Below are positions 39,518 through 47,946 of a stretch of 58,378 nt of DNA, one piece after another. Numbering within the stretch: position 1 is the stretch's first letter; every line of letters begins with the position of its first letter. The translations under genes were made by a program, and so were the position numbers. The DNA comes from CAZGSN01 sp964371655 (lineage in GTDB: Bacteria; Desulfobacterota; Binatia; HRBIN30), in contig CAYJOD010000036.1 in NCBI GenBank assembly GCA_964371655.1, forward strand, positions 1 to 58,378. The letters run 5' to 3'. Below the pieces are notes generated by a model, which had not been told where the DNA came from, made no database searches, and worked only from the letters and a program-made list of their open reading frames with translations.

Positions 39518-40657
39518 CTAGAAGCCTGAAAATCTGCCCGTGGCCTGAATCTCCTTCGGGCTCAGCAACGGTACGACGGAGACGACGCGGTCGCTGCGCT
39601 CCACGACGACTTCGCCAAGTATCTCGTGGCGTGTAACCGGCGCTGCAACGATGGCCGGCAACTGCAGTCGGTAGGTAACGTCGACGGGCGTGTTGTGGCG
39701 TCGCAAGAACGCAACCGTTTCGCCCACGATCGGCTGAATCTGCTTCACCGATCCGTTTGGAACATCGATGGTTACAGCCAGACGATCACCCGCGGTGAGC
39801 ACCTCGACGGCGTCGTAGTTCGCGAACCCCCACTCGATCAGCTCCGCAGCCTTCGCATAGCGACCGGGATTGTCGGCAGCGCCGAGAACAACCGCGATCA
39901 AGCGCAGCGCCCCGCGCTGCGCGGTGGCGACCACGTCGTATCCATTGATGCGACCGTAGGCATCGCGCGACACCGCGACCTGCAGGCCGTCGACACCGAG
40001 GACACCACCGACCAGTTGATTGGCATTACGCAACGCCACGCCACCCGCAAACGGAACACCCGCGAGCGAGCTCCACGCCAGCATCTCCGGATGTCGGATG
40101 AGTGTCGCCGTAAGCTTGGCAAGGTCTCGCGCCGAAGTATGCTCGTTGCTGGGGCCGATGCGATTGCCGGCGACACTGCCGACCGCAGCATACTCGGTGG
40201 CTGTCAGTCCCAGCCGCTGCGCGCGCGCATTCATCAACTCGACGCAGCCATCGAGGGAGCCGCCGATCGCCTCCGCAATCGCAATGGTGGCATCGTCCGC
40301 GGCACTCAGGGCAACGGCTTTGAGAAGGTCGGAGAGCTCGTAGGCTCGATCCGCATACAGGGGAATCTTCGTCGCCCACGTCGCCGGATGGGTTGCCATC
40401 GCACTCACGGTAACCGGCGCCGCCAGCGGTATCAGGTTGAGCTGCGCCTGTTCGAGCGTGAGCAAGAGCACCATCAACTGGTTGAAGTCTCCCGCGGTAT
40501 GGGCGGCGTCGGCGTCGCGCTCGTCCAGGACCGTCCCGGAGCTGGCGTCGATAAGAATCCACGAAGGAATACGGGCTGGGAGCTTCGCCGGCGCCGCCGC
40601 AGCCACGTGCACCAATCCGATCAACGTCCCCACCAAAGCCCACCGCCACCACGACAT
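39518..40657 (-). CDS. Peptidase S11 (D-Ala-D-Ala carboxypeptidase) homologue lacking catalytic motifs
   Basis: A 379-residue exported protein with a signal peptide (about 5-22) and the DacA/PBP5 layout, including the C-terminal PBP5_C beta domain. The family catalytic motifs are gone: the SxxK site reads DFNQ at 57-60 (AHTAGDFNQLM), SxN is replaced around SAADD at 118-122, and KTG is QVA at 226-228 (GVDGLQVAVS). Flanking structural residues (GVDGL, RLIAVVLG, ELSDLLKAV) are kept, and there is no frameshift or stop. It is therefore a likely pseudoenzyme that could bind peptidoglycan or regulate another PBP. Confidence 0.85.
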   Translation of the reverse strand: MSWWRWALVGTLIGLVHVAAAAPAKLPARIPSWILIDASSGTVLDERDADAAHTAGDFNQLMVLLLTLEQAQLNLIPLAAPVTVSAMATHPATWATKIPLYADRAYELSDLLKAVALSAADDATIAIAEAIGGSLDGCVELMNARAQRLGLTATEYAAVGSVAGNRIGPSNEHTSARDLAKLTATLIRHPEMLAWSSLAGVPFAGGVALRNANQLVGGVLGVDGLQVAVSRDAYGRINGYDVVATAQRGALRLIAVVLGAADNPGRYAKAAELIEWGFANYDAVEVLTAGDRLAVTIDVPNGSVKQIQPIVGETVAFLRRHNTPVDVTYRLQLPAIVAAPVTRHEILGEVVVERSDRVVSVVPLLSPKEIQATGRFSGF

Positions 40658-40832
40658 GGGGGTTATCTCAGCCTGATCCAAGAATTCATCTGGCGACGCG
40701 AGGCGACGACATCGAGCCCACGGCAAAGAAGATCGAGATCTTGCATCGAGGCAACAACAGAGAGCTCACCGCGCCGGCCGCGGCGGGAGCGCAGTGGAGG
40801 GGCGGGAAGGGATGCCTCGAAATCGTCCAACG

Positions 40833-41120
40833 TCAGCGCGGGTGCTCGGAGCCGCCACGTGGTCCGCGCACTTGCGGCGGTTTCGCCTCGTTTACGACGA
40901 GGGCGCGCTCATCGATGGTATGGTTGTTGAACATCTCAACCGCCTTGTCGGCTTCCTCTTGCGTCGCCATCTCGACGAAGCCAAAGCCGCGCGACTTGCC
41001 GCTGAACTTGTCACGAATCACGGTCGCGGACTGCACCGTACCCGCTTGCCCGAAGAGCGCCTGCAGGTCTTCCTCGCGCGTTTTGAATGGGAGGTTCCCT
41101 ACGTACAACTTGGTGGCCAT
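40833..41120 (-). CDS. RRM-type RNA-binding protein
   Basis: A 95-residue single RNA-recognition-motif protein. RNP2 is LYVGNL (4-9) and RNP1 is SRGFGFVEM (about 43-51) with both aromatic residues present, so RNA binding is likely. A short Pro/Arg/Gly tail follows. It resembles the small bacterial RRM proteins (cyanobacterial Rbp type) of unknown targets. GGAGGG precedes the ATG. Confidence 0.92.
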   Translation of the reverse strand: MATKLYVGNLPFKTREEDLQALFGQAGTVQSATVIRDKFSGKSRGFGFVEMATQEEADKAVEMFNNHTIDERALVVNEAKPPQVRGPRGGSEHPR

Positions 41121-41385
41121 CGACCGTCCCTCCTAACTCGCCGTTGCGCCCCGCCAAGAACCGGACCGCCATCCGATGGACTATCGAACCCGGCAGGGCC
41201 TTGCTTCTCGACGCCAGCGGCAAAACCTTACCGCCGGAGAGAGATCCGAGTCAATGGATGCGGCGGGCAAGCTGGAATTCGGAGTCGCCGCGGCACCGCT
41301 GGGCGCCGAATCATTCGCGATGAAGACTCGGGGGCCTCAGACTCAGAGCTCCTGAGATCCGGGATTTCTTTCTGATCCCGTTTTC

Positions 41386-41464
41386 AATCCGCAGATGACG
41401 CAGATGACTCAGATAAGGCCGAATATCCAAGCTCGACATCGGTGTCATCTGCGTCATCTGTGGA
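41386..41464. repeat. Family C nonamer inverted pair without a gene
   Basis: TCCGCAGATGACGCAGATG (41389-41407) faces CATCTGCGTCATCTGTGGA (41446-41464) across about 40 bases. The left end is almost identical to 36027-36056. It looks like an empty or collapsed version of the GxxExxY cassette at 36026-36674. The 537-base spacer 41121-41657 shows otherwise only an AAGCCTGAAGCCTGG run near 41623 and no gene. Confidence 0.8.
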
Positions 41465-41657
41465 GTCTTGGAATCAAGACAGAATCCTCGATGGAGTTTC
41501 TCGCCTGACGTTCCGGCTAGTCAATTTCGCCGTGGTGTCGCCAACTTCGTCGAACCTCGGGAATCTCAATCCCGTTGCCGAGGTCAGGAGGTCTGAGACT
41601 TCGGGTGCGATGGAAATCCGGAAGCCTGAAGCCTGGAGTCCGAAGCCGATTTTCAGG

Positions 41658-42257
41658 TTAGCGGCAAGCGTGATCGCGACGCGCCGTGCCCAGCGCGGCA
41701 GCCGCCGCTGCGGCGCGGCGCGAGCGCCATTCGCGGCGCAGCAGCGAATACACAAAGCGATCCGGCTGGCGTCCGTTCGCGGTGTACTGCCCGTAAATGA
41801 TCCGTTCGCGCACCATGCCTAGCTTCTCCATGGTGCGATAGGAGCGCCGGTTGCGAACGTCGCACACCGCTTGAATGCGTCGCAAGCCGAGGGTCTCGAA
41901 CCCGTAATCGATCAGCAGGTCGCAAGCTTCGATGTTGTAGCCTTGCCCCCAATAGCGACGCGCCAGCGTGTAGCCGATTTCACCCGACGCCCAAAGTCGA
42001 CTGACGACACGGATGTCGACAATCCCGATCACACTCCGCTCCTCGAAGTGCTCCACGCCAAACGTGATCGGGCCCCACTGATCGGACATGCAGCGCTGAA
42101 TATAGAGAATGCTGTCGAAGGGAGTGCGATGCGGACGCCAGCCGGCATAACGCGCAACCAGCGGATCAGAGGCATAGCGAAACACGTCGTTCGCGTCTTC
42201 CGGCGCCAGTGCTCGCAAGCGAATGCGCTCACTCGCCAATTCGTCTCTTGCCATCAT
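41658..42257 (-). CDS. GNAT acetyltransferase, RimJ/RimL-like
   Basis: A 199-residue GNAT with IRLRALAPEDANDVF at the start, IGYTLARRYWGQGYNIEA as the acetyl-CoA-binding strand and loop (R/Q-x-x-G-x-x/A version), and ARCDVRNRRS-type AVCDVRNRRSYRTMEKLGM. It belongs with RimJ/L-type N-acetyltransferases that modify ribosomal protein N-termini, amines or antibiotics. The start at ATG 42257 is chosen because upstream residues lack homology. A basic tail ends it. It lies 83 bases downstream of asd on the same strand. Confidence 0.85.
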   Translation of the reverse strand: MMARDELASERIRLRALAPEDANDVFRYASDPLVARYAGWRPHRTPFDSILYIQRCMSDQWGPITFGVEHFEERSVIGIVDIRVVSRLWASGEIGYTLARRYWGQGYNIEACDLLIDYGFETLGLRRIQAVCDVRNRRSYRTMEKLGMVRERIIYGQYTANGRQPDRFVYSLLRREWRSRRAAAAAAALGTARRDHACR

Positions 42258-42340
42258 AGGCTGATCCCCGGCTGATCCCCCAACATCGGCGTCGGCAATG
42301 GCCGCGATCCCCCTGCTCTCGGCGTCGCGCGCTGGTGCAA

Positions 42341-43423
42341 TCAAATGTAGCCGGCGGTCGCCAGATATTCCGCCGTTAGCACCGCACCCTTGGCGGCTCC
42401 CATCTTGGTATTGTGCGATACCAAGACGTACTTGATCCCGTTCGACAGAGCGTCGTCGGCGCGAATCCGTCCAACGCTGGTGGTCATCCCGCCGTCCGCG
42501 TCGCGATCCAGGCGCGGCTGCGGCCGGAACGGATCGTCGTGGACAGTGATCATGCGTTTCGGCGCCGAAGGGAGACCGAGCTTGAGGAACTCCGCTCCAA
42601 ACTCGCGGAAGGCCGCGGCGACCTCGGCGACCGTACAGGGCTTCGAGGTCGACAAGAAGACTGCCTCGGTGTGCCCTTCGATCACAGCGGCGCGCGTGCA
42701 GGTCGCACTCACCGGGAACCCAGACGGGCGGATTCCGTCCTTGCCGAGCACGCCCAGGATTTTTCCGGTCTCCTTGGCAACCTTCTCTTCCTCTCCGGAA
42801 ATGAAAGGGATGATGTTGTCCAGGATGTCGAGGCCCAACACGCCCGGCGAGCGCCCCGCACCGGAGATGCCCTGCATCGAAGTCATCAGCACCCGTTCGA
42901 TGCCGAAACGCTCAAGCAGCGGCTTCAACGTTACCACCAGGCCCATGGTGGTGCAGTTCGGTAGCGGCGCGATGAACCCCTTCCAGCCGTGTTTGCGACG
43001 TTGCATGTCGATGAGACCCGCATGCTCCAGGTTCACGCCCGGCACCATGATTGGAACGTCCGCTTCATAGCGAAAGGCTGAGGCGGTGCTGATCACGGCA
43101 GTTACCTTCGCATACTCGGGTTCCAGCTCCTTGGCGGCGTCCGACTCGACGGCGCTGAAGACCACATCGACCTGCGACGCGTCCATGTCTGCGCCGTTCT
43201 CGACCGCAAGACCCAACACCGCGTCGGCCGGCTCTTCATTGCACCACCAGCGCCGCGCGCCGGTCTTCGCGTCGCGAATCGCCTCGGCGTAGGACTTCCC
43301 CGCGGAACGGGCGGACGCGGCAAGCTTCACGACTTCAAACCATGGGTGCCGATCGAGAGCGACGAGACACTGCTGGCCAGCAATTCCGGTCGCACCAACG
43401 ACGGCTACACGTTTCTTTTTCAT
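42341..43423 (-). CDS. asd: Aspartate-semialdehyde dehydrogenase
   Basis: The 360-residue enzyme reduces aspartyl phosphate to aspartate semialdehyde. The NADP motif VGATGIAGQQ opens it, and the catalytic Cys157 is in LPNCTTMGL, the archaeal/fungal-type active site instead of the E. coli GGNCT. STSKPCTVAEV and the C-terminal GAAKGAVLTAEYL also fit that type. GAGAGGATC precedes ATG 43423. It is separated from ask (15.2-16.5 kb), so the aspartate pathway is dispersed. Confidence 0.93.
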   Translation of the reverse strand: MKKKRVAVVGATGIAGQQCLVALDRHPWFEVVKLAASARSAGKSYAEAIRDAKTGARRWWCNEEPADAVLGLAVENGADMDASQVDVVFSAVESDAAKELEPEYAKVTAVISTASAFRYEADVPIMVPGVNLEHAGLIDMQRRKHGWKGFIAPLPNCTTMGLVVTLKPLLERFGIERVLMTSMQGISGAGRSPGVLGLDILDNIIPFISGEEEKVAKETGKILGVLGKDGIRPSGFPVSATCTRAAVIEGHTEAVFLSTSKPCTVAEVAAAFREFGAEFLKLGLPSAPKRMITVHDDPFRPQPRLDRDADGGMTTSVGRIRADDALSNGIKYVLVSHNTKMGAAKGAVLTAEYLATAGYI

Positions 43424-43607
43424 GATCCTCTCACGTACCCAAAAGACTACGGTCAATAAACCGATTCAGGCCGCGCCTTGTCAATGCTTCCGCGGTGGAT
43501 TTCCACGCATATAGCGGCCCGCCGCGCGGCCGACCACAGCCGCGCCGAAGTGACAACCGGCTCGCTTTGGACTACGATCCGCCTCCCTTCGACGAAAGGA
43601 TCTATCG

Positions 43608-44540
43608 ATGCGCCCCGTCAAGTTCGGACTGTTCTGTCCCCAAGTAGGCATCCCGTTCGACGGGATCAAAGAACGGGCGCAGGCCGCGGACCGGCTCGGC
43701 TACGACTCGATCTGGTTCGTCGATCATTTCTGGAGCCGCGGACTACCGCAGATGGATCACCTCGAGGCGTGGACCTTGATGTCGGCCATTGCCGTGCTCA
43801 CCGTGCGCCTGCGCATCGGCACCCTGGTCATGTGCAACTCCTACCGAAATCCAGCCCTGCTCGCGAAGATGTCGGCGAGCCTGGATCAGGTGAGCAACGG
43901 CCGCTTCGTCCTCGGTCTGGGAGCCGGTTGGATGGACGAGGAGTACCGCGCCTACGGCTACCCGTTCCCGTCGATGCGCGTACGCATCGAACAGCTCGAG
44001 GAGTCTCTCGCCATCATTCGGCGCCTGTTTCGCGAACCGGTTTCGAGCTTCCAAGGGAAGTACTACGCGATCGAGGAAGCCGTAAACAACCCTAAGCCCG
44101 TGCAGAAGCCGTACCCCCCGATCTTGATCGGCGGTGCCGGCGAGAAGCGCATGCTGCGCGTCGTGGCCGAGCACGCCGATATCTGGAACTGCCCCAATAA
44201 TGCAGCCCCGGAGCTGGAGCATAAGCTCGCCGTTCTGCGCCAACACTGCGAAGCGGTCGGACGCGACCCTGAGAGCATCGAGGTGTCGGAGCAAACGATC
44301 TGCGTCCTGGGACGAAATGAAGACGACCTGCGCCAGAAGCTGCAGTTCGCCAAGCGAACGCTCGGCAGCGTCTTCGATATCGACAACACCGCGTTGATCG
44401 GCACACCGCCGCAACTCATCGAGGCGATCCAGAAGCGCAACCGTCAGGGAGTAACGTTCTTCACGATTCTGTTTACCGACTTCAATCAGCCCGAAACCCT
44501 GGAGCTGTTTGCCGCGCAGGTGGCACCCGCGTTTGCGTAA
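43608..44540 (+). CDS. LLM-class flavin/F420-dependent oxidoreductase
   Basis: A 310-residue luciferase-like TIM barrel: KFGLFCPQVGIPFDGI at the start, LRIGTLVMCNSYRNPALLAKM, RFVLGLGAGWMDEEYRAYGYP, and PILIGGAGEKRMLRVVAEHAD. These match the F420-dependent LLM subgroup more than FMN luciferases. The substrate is unknown. AAGGATC precedes the ATG. No F420 biosynthesis gene is in the window, so cofactor choice is inferred from family likeness. Confidence 0.88.
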   Translation: MRPVKFGLFCPQVGIPFDGIKERAQAADRLGYDSIWFVDHFWSRGLPQMDHLEAWTLMSAIAVLTVRLRIGTLVMCNSYRNPALLAKMSASLDQVSNGRFVLGLGAGWMDEEYRAYGYPFPSMRVRIEQLEESLAIIRRLFREPVSSFQGKYYAIEEAVNNPKPVQKPYPPILIGGAGEKRMLRVVAEHADIWNCPNNAAPELEHKLAVLRQHCEAVGRDPESIEVSEQTICVLGRNEDDLRQKLQFAKRTLGSVFDIDNTALIGTPPQLIEAIQKRNRQGVTFFTILFTDFNQPETLELFAAQVAPAFA

Positions 44541-44588
44541 GGCAAGCGAGTTGAGCCGCAAGCCCAGCTCTCTCGCGCCAATTCCGGC

Positions 44589-44698
44589 GCGGGAGAGGGT
44601 TAGGGTGAGGGCCGTTGGACGGGTACGCATGTCCCCGATTGTACCGATTTTTGATCCCTCACCCCTGCCCTCTCCCGCAGGTGATGCGGGAGAGGGGA
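44589..44698. repeat. CCCTCACCC / GGGAGAGGG interspersed repeat
   Basis: GCGGGAGAGGGTTAGGGTGAGGG at 44589 faces CCCTCACCCCTGCCCTCTCCCGC at 44656, and the latter continues into a tight hairpin with GCGGGAGAGGGG. It is the third locus of this family (13.4, 16.5 and 44.6 kb). Confidence 0.85.
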
Positions 44699-44762
44699 TG
44701 CTTCTAAACGCTGCCGCCAGTAACATCGGAGATACCAAGCTAGATTAGGAATCGAGCAAGCC

Positions 44763-45524
44763 ATGGCCCGCATCCTGATTCCCCTGCCCGATCGCGATTT
44801 CGATGTTACCGAGGTTGCGGTGCCGTGGCGCGTGCTCACACGTGCCGGTCACGAGGTAGTCTTCTGCACCGAAGCCGGCGGGACGCCGCCGCAGGCCGAT
44901 CCACTCCTCTTGAGCGGCGTGATCTTCGGACAGCTCGGCGCCGAGCCCGAGCCATGCGCCTTCTATCGCGAGCTGGAGCAGGCCTCGGAGTTTCTCCGAC
45001 CACTTTCGTGGAAGACGATCGACCTTGCCGTCTACGACGGCCTGATTCTGCCGGGTGGCCATGCGCCTGGCATGCGCCAGTACCTGGGCTCCGATCAATT
45101 GCAAGAGAACGTAGCGGCGTTCTTCAAGCTCGAGCGACCGGTCGGCGCGATCTGCCATGGCGTCCTCGTGCTTGCGCGCAGCACCGATCCCAGCACCGGC
45201 AAGAGCGTGCTGCACGAGCGCACCACAACATGCTTGCCAAAGTACCAAGAACGCGCCGCCTACCTGCTGACCTCTTGGAAATTGGGGCGCTACTACCGTA
45301 CCTATCCCACCTATGTGGAGGATGAAGTGAAATCACAGCTGCGCGATCCGGCACGCCAGTTTCAGCGCGGGCCGCTGGCGCTGGCGCAGCGCGACAGTGA
45401 CACCAATCCTAGCCCGGGGTTCGTGGTGGTGGATCGCAACTACGTATCGGCGCGCTGGCCCGGCGACGCCTATACGTTTGCCCGTACCTTCCAGAGGCTC
45501 CTCGAATCTCGCGCGCCTGTCTGA
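44763..45524 (+). CDS. DJ-1/PfpI family protein
   Basis: A 253-residue protein of the PfpI/DJ-1 fold. The nucleophile elbow is AICHG with Cys131, and the conserved Glu lies in the FCTEAGG stretch. LILPGGHAPGMRQYL is the preceding glycine loop. The insert of about 45 residues after strand 2 and the C-terminal YVSARWPGDAYTFARTF region match the type-1 glutamine-amidotransferase-like group used as glyoxalase III or chaperone. Its exact reaction is open. The yciH gene starts 7 bases after this stop, so they form an operon. Confidence 0.88.
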   Translation: MARILIPLPDRDFDVTEVAVPWRVLTRAGHEVVFCTEAGGTPPQADPLLLSGVIFGQLGAEPEPCAFYRELEQASEFLRPLSWKTIDLAVYDGLILPGGHAPGMRQYLGSDQLQENVAAFFKLERPVGAICHGVLVLARSTDPSTGKSVLHERTTTCLPKYQERAAYLLTSWKLGRYYRTYPTYVEDEVKSQLRDPARQFQRGPLALAQRDSDTNPSPGFVVVDRNYVSARWPGDAYTFARTFQRLLESRAPV

Positions 45525-45530
45525 CCCAGA

Positions 45531-45905
45531 ATGACCAAGCGCATCGCCGACTCGACTACAGGCAATGGCCTGGTGTTTTCTTCAGAGCACGGGGAGATGT
45601 GCCCCGCGTGCCGCCGCCCGGTCGCACGATGTGCGTGCGCCAAGACCGCCGCCGCGACCAAGCCGGGACGGGCGGTGATCGTCGGCCGTGAGACCAGTGG
45701 GCGCAAAGGCAAGGGGGTGACGGTGATTCGCGGCGCTCCCCTAGCGGCAGCCGAGCTCGCGCAGCTCGCCACCGAGCTCAAACAACGCTGTGCTTCCGGC
45801 GGCACCGTAAGCGATGGTGTCATCGAGATCCAAGGCGATCATCGCGACCGCATCGTTCAGGACCTGCAGAAGCGTGGCTGGACGGTCAAACGCTCGGGGG
45901 CATGA
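45531..45905 (+). CDS. yciH: Translation initiation factor Sui1 homologue YciH
   Basis: A 124-residue eIF1/SUI1-type protein. The SUI1 domain runs from about residue 55 to the end (KGKGVTVIRGAPLAAAELAQLATELKQRC, VSDGVIEIQGDHRDRIVQDLQKRGW). The N-terminal part has a CPAC..CAC cluster that may bind zinc. Bacterial YciH mimics eIF1 and acts in start-site fidelity or stress translation inhibition. It is placed directly after the PfpI-like gene. Confidence 0.92.
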   Translation: MTKRIADSTTGNGLVFSSEHGEMCPACRRPVARCACAKTAAATKPGRAVIVGRETSGRKGKGVTVIRGAPLAAAELAQLATELKQRCASGGTVSDGVIEIQGDHRDRIVQDLQKRGWTVKRSGA

Positions 45906-45950
45906 GGAGAGGCGGGCCTGTCCCCCTCGCGCTGACACTTGAGCAGCACC

Positions 45951-46068
45951 GAAAGGAAATGGAAAACCGGAAACAGGAAACCGGGAACTGAGAACTGGTC
46001 AATTTACCGGTTTTCCATCTCCGGTTTGCGGTTTCCTGTTTTCCATTTCTTCCTTTTCAGTTCCGGTT
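45951..46068. repeat. Family E heptamer hairpin (GGAAACC/GGAAACA)
   Basis: GGAAAACCGGAAACAGGAAACC-type units on the left (about 45955-45990) are complementary to GGTTTCCTGTTTTCC on the right (46029-46044), with a second pair ACCGGTTTTCC and GGAAAACCGG. Units are 7 bases with A/C variation. It lies between the convergent yciH and DEAD-box genes and is AT-richer than its neighbours. Confidence 0.85.
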
Positions 46069-46082
46069 CGGCCGCTCTAGGC

Positions 46083-47801
46083 TCACGCCGCCGGCACGAC
46101 CGCCAGCTTGCGGCCTTTGAACTTCAGTCCCTTCAGCGACTTGATGACGACGTCGACGCAGTCGTCGGCGATGTCGACGAAGGTCTGCTGGTCGAGTAAC
46201 TGAATGGCGCCGATGTCCTCTCGCCCGAGGCCGGCGACGCCGGCGATCACCCCAACCACATCACCCGGGCCGATGCGGCTCGCCTTACCGAGATTCATCA
46301 CCAAGCGCGTCATCCCAGCCTCGTGCGAAACCGGCGAGGCGACGCGGCCGCGATCGCGCGAGCGTGGACCGCCTTCGGTATGCCGGCGCGGTTCGTCGTA
46401 AGATGGACCCCGCGCTTCGTCGCGGAACGGGCGCCGCGCTTCGTCGCGAGACGCACGCCGCGGCGGCGGCGGCGGCGCCATCTCCTCTCGGATCGGCTCC
46501 ATCTCACGAGTGGTTTCACGGGCGAGGATGTCGATCAGAGCACTGGCGATGTCGGTCGCGGAATACCCGTGCCCGAGTAGCTGATCGACGATCTCGTCGT
46601 GGCGAGCGTACTCACCTTTCTCGAGCGTCTCGCGCAAGCTTTCGACGAACTGGCTGGTGCGCTTCTTCTCGACCTGCTCCGCCGACGGCACTTTCTCGCG
46701 GCGCACGCGCGCTTTGGTGAAACGCTCGATCTGCTGCATCTTGTAGATCTCACGGCCGGCAACGAACGTAATCGCGCGTCCGCTGCGACCGGCTCGACCC
46801 GTACGACCGATACGGTGCACGTAATCCTCGGCGTCCTGCGGCAGGTCGTAGTTGAACACGACCTCGATGTCGTCGACATCGAGGCCGCGCGCCGCCACGT
46901 CGGTGGCAACCAGGAACTCGATGCCACGGCGGCGGAATTTCGCCATGACGCGCTCACGCGTCTGCTGCGAGATGCCACCGTGTAGCTTGTCGCAACTGTA
47001 ACCGCGCGCGGCGAGATGGTCGGCGAGCTCGTCGACCATCATCTTCGTTCCGCAGAAAATGAGGGCGTACTTGATGTCCTGAAGGTCGATGATCCGGCAC
47101 AGCACCTCGATCTTCGAGCGTCGATCGACCTCGTAATAGACCTGCTCGATCGCCGGCACGATCATCGCGTGCGCCTCGATACGCACGTTCACGGGCTTTT
47201 GCGTGTAGCGGCGAATCAACTGTTGAATGGGCGGCGGCAGGGTGGCGGAGAAAAATACCGTCTGTCGCTCTTTAGGCGCCTTCCCCAGGATCGTCTCGAT
47301 ATCGTCGCGAAAACCCATGTCGAGCATGCGATCGGCCTCGTCGAGAACGACGATGCGAATGCCGTCGAGGCGCAGCGAGCCGCGCTCGAGGTGATCCATG
47401 ACGCGACCGGGCGTACCAATGATGATCTGCGCACCCTCGCGCAAACCACGCAATTGTCGGTCGTAGGCCGAGCCGCCGTAGATGGGCAGCTCGCGCACGC
47501 CCTTCTTGAACAGAGCGAGCTTGGCGACCTCCTCTGCCACCTGCATGGCAAGCTCGCGGGTCGGGCACAGGATCAGCACCTGCGGCACCTTCTGCGCTGC
47601 GTCGACGCGCTCGATCGCCGGGATCGCAAAGGCCGCGGTCTTGCCGGATCCGGTCTGCGACAGCCCAACGATATCGGCGCCCGCCATCATCTTTGGAATG
47701 GTCTCCGATTGAATCGGCGAGGCTTCCTCGTAACCGATCTTCTCGATGGCTTTCAGGATCTCCGGCGACACGCCGAGATCGGCAAACAACTTCTTCTGCA
47801 T
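46083..47801 (-). CDS. DEAD-box RNA helicase with DbpA-type RNA-binding domain
   Basis: A 572-residue helicase resembling CsdA/DeaD. The Q motif (FADLGVSPEILKAIEKIGYEEASPIQ) opens it, Walker A is QTGSGKT, then PTRELAMQV, VLDEADRMLDMGF, SATLPPPI, and HRIGRTGRAGRSG. From about residue 435 a charged Arg/Asp/Glu linker leads to a C-terminal DbpA RNA-binding domain (MTRLVMNLGKASRIGPGDVVGVIAGVAGLG). ATG 47801 has GAGGAG upstream. Likely roles are ribosome assembly, mRNA decay and cold adaptation. The linker is Pro/Arg-rich and low complexity. Confidence 0.93.
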   Translation of the reverse strand: MQKKLFADLGVSPEILKAIEKIGYEEASPIQSETIPKMMAGADIVGLSQTGSGKTAAFAIPAIERVDAAQKVPQVLILCPTRELAMQVAEEVAKLALFKKGVRELPIYGGSAYDRQLRGLREGAQIIIGTPGRVMDHLERGSLRLDGIRIVVLDEADRMLDMGFRDDIETILGKAPKERQTVFFSATLPPPIQQLIRRYTQKPVNVRIEAHAMIVPAIEQVYYEVDRRSKIEVLCRIIDLQDIKYALIFCGTKMMVDELADHLAARGYSCDKLHGGISQQTRERVMAKFRRRGIEFLVATDVAARGLDVDDIEVVFNYDLPQDAEDYVHRIGRTGRAGRSGRAITFVAGREIYKMQQIERFTKARVRREKVPSAEQVEKKRTSQFVESLRETLEKGEYARHDEIVDQLLGHGYSATDIASALIDILARETTREMEPIREEMAPPPPPRRASRDEARRPFRDEARGPSYDEPRRHTEGGPRSRDRGRVASPVSHEAGMTRLVMNLGKASRIGPGDVVGVIAGVAGLGREDIGAIQLLDQQTFVDIADDCVDVVIKSLKGLKFKGRKLAVVPAA

Positions 47802-47850
47802 AATGGACTCCTCTGCCGCGAACGGACGTGGAGCCAAACATAGCAACTCC

Positions 47851-47926
47851 GCGTGGGTGTAGCCCACCCTACCTCGGCTACCTCGGCACGATGGTACCGG
47901 ATTCGTAGGGTGGGCTTTGCCCACGC
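47851..47926. repeat. GTAGGGTGGGC / GCCCACCCTAC inverted repeat
   Basis: GCGTGGGTGTAGCCCACCC at 47851 is complementary to GGGTGGGCTTTGCCCACGC ending at 47926, with a 32-base loop. This word is a frequent interspersed repeat in environmental genomes. It is placed between tex and the helicase gene, both read on the minus strand. Confidence 0.82.
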
Positions 47927-47946
47927 GCTTCGGTGCGAAGGTTCAG

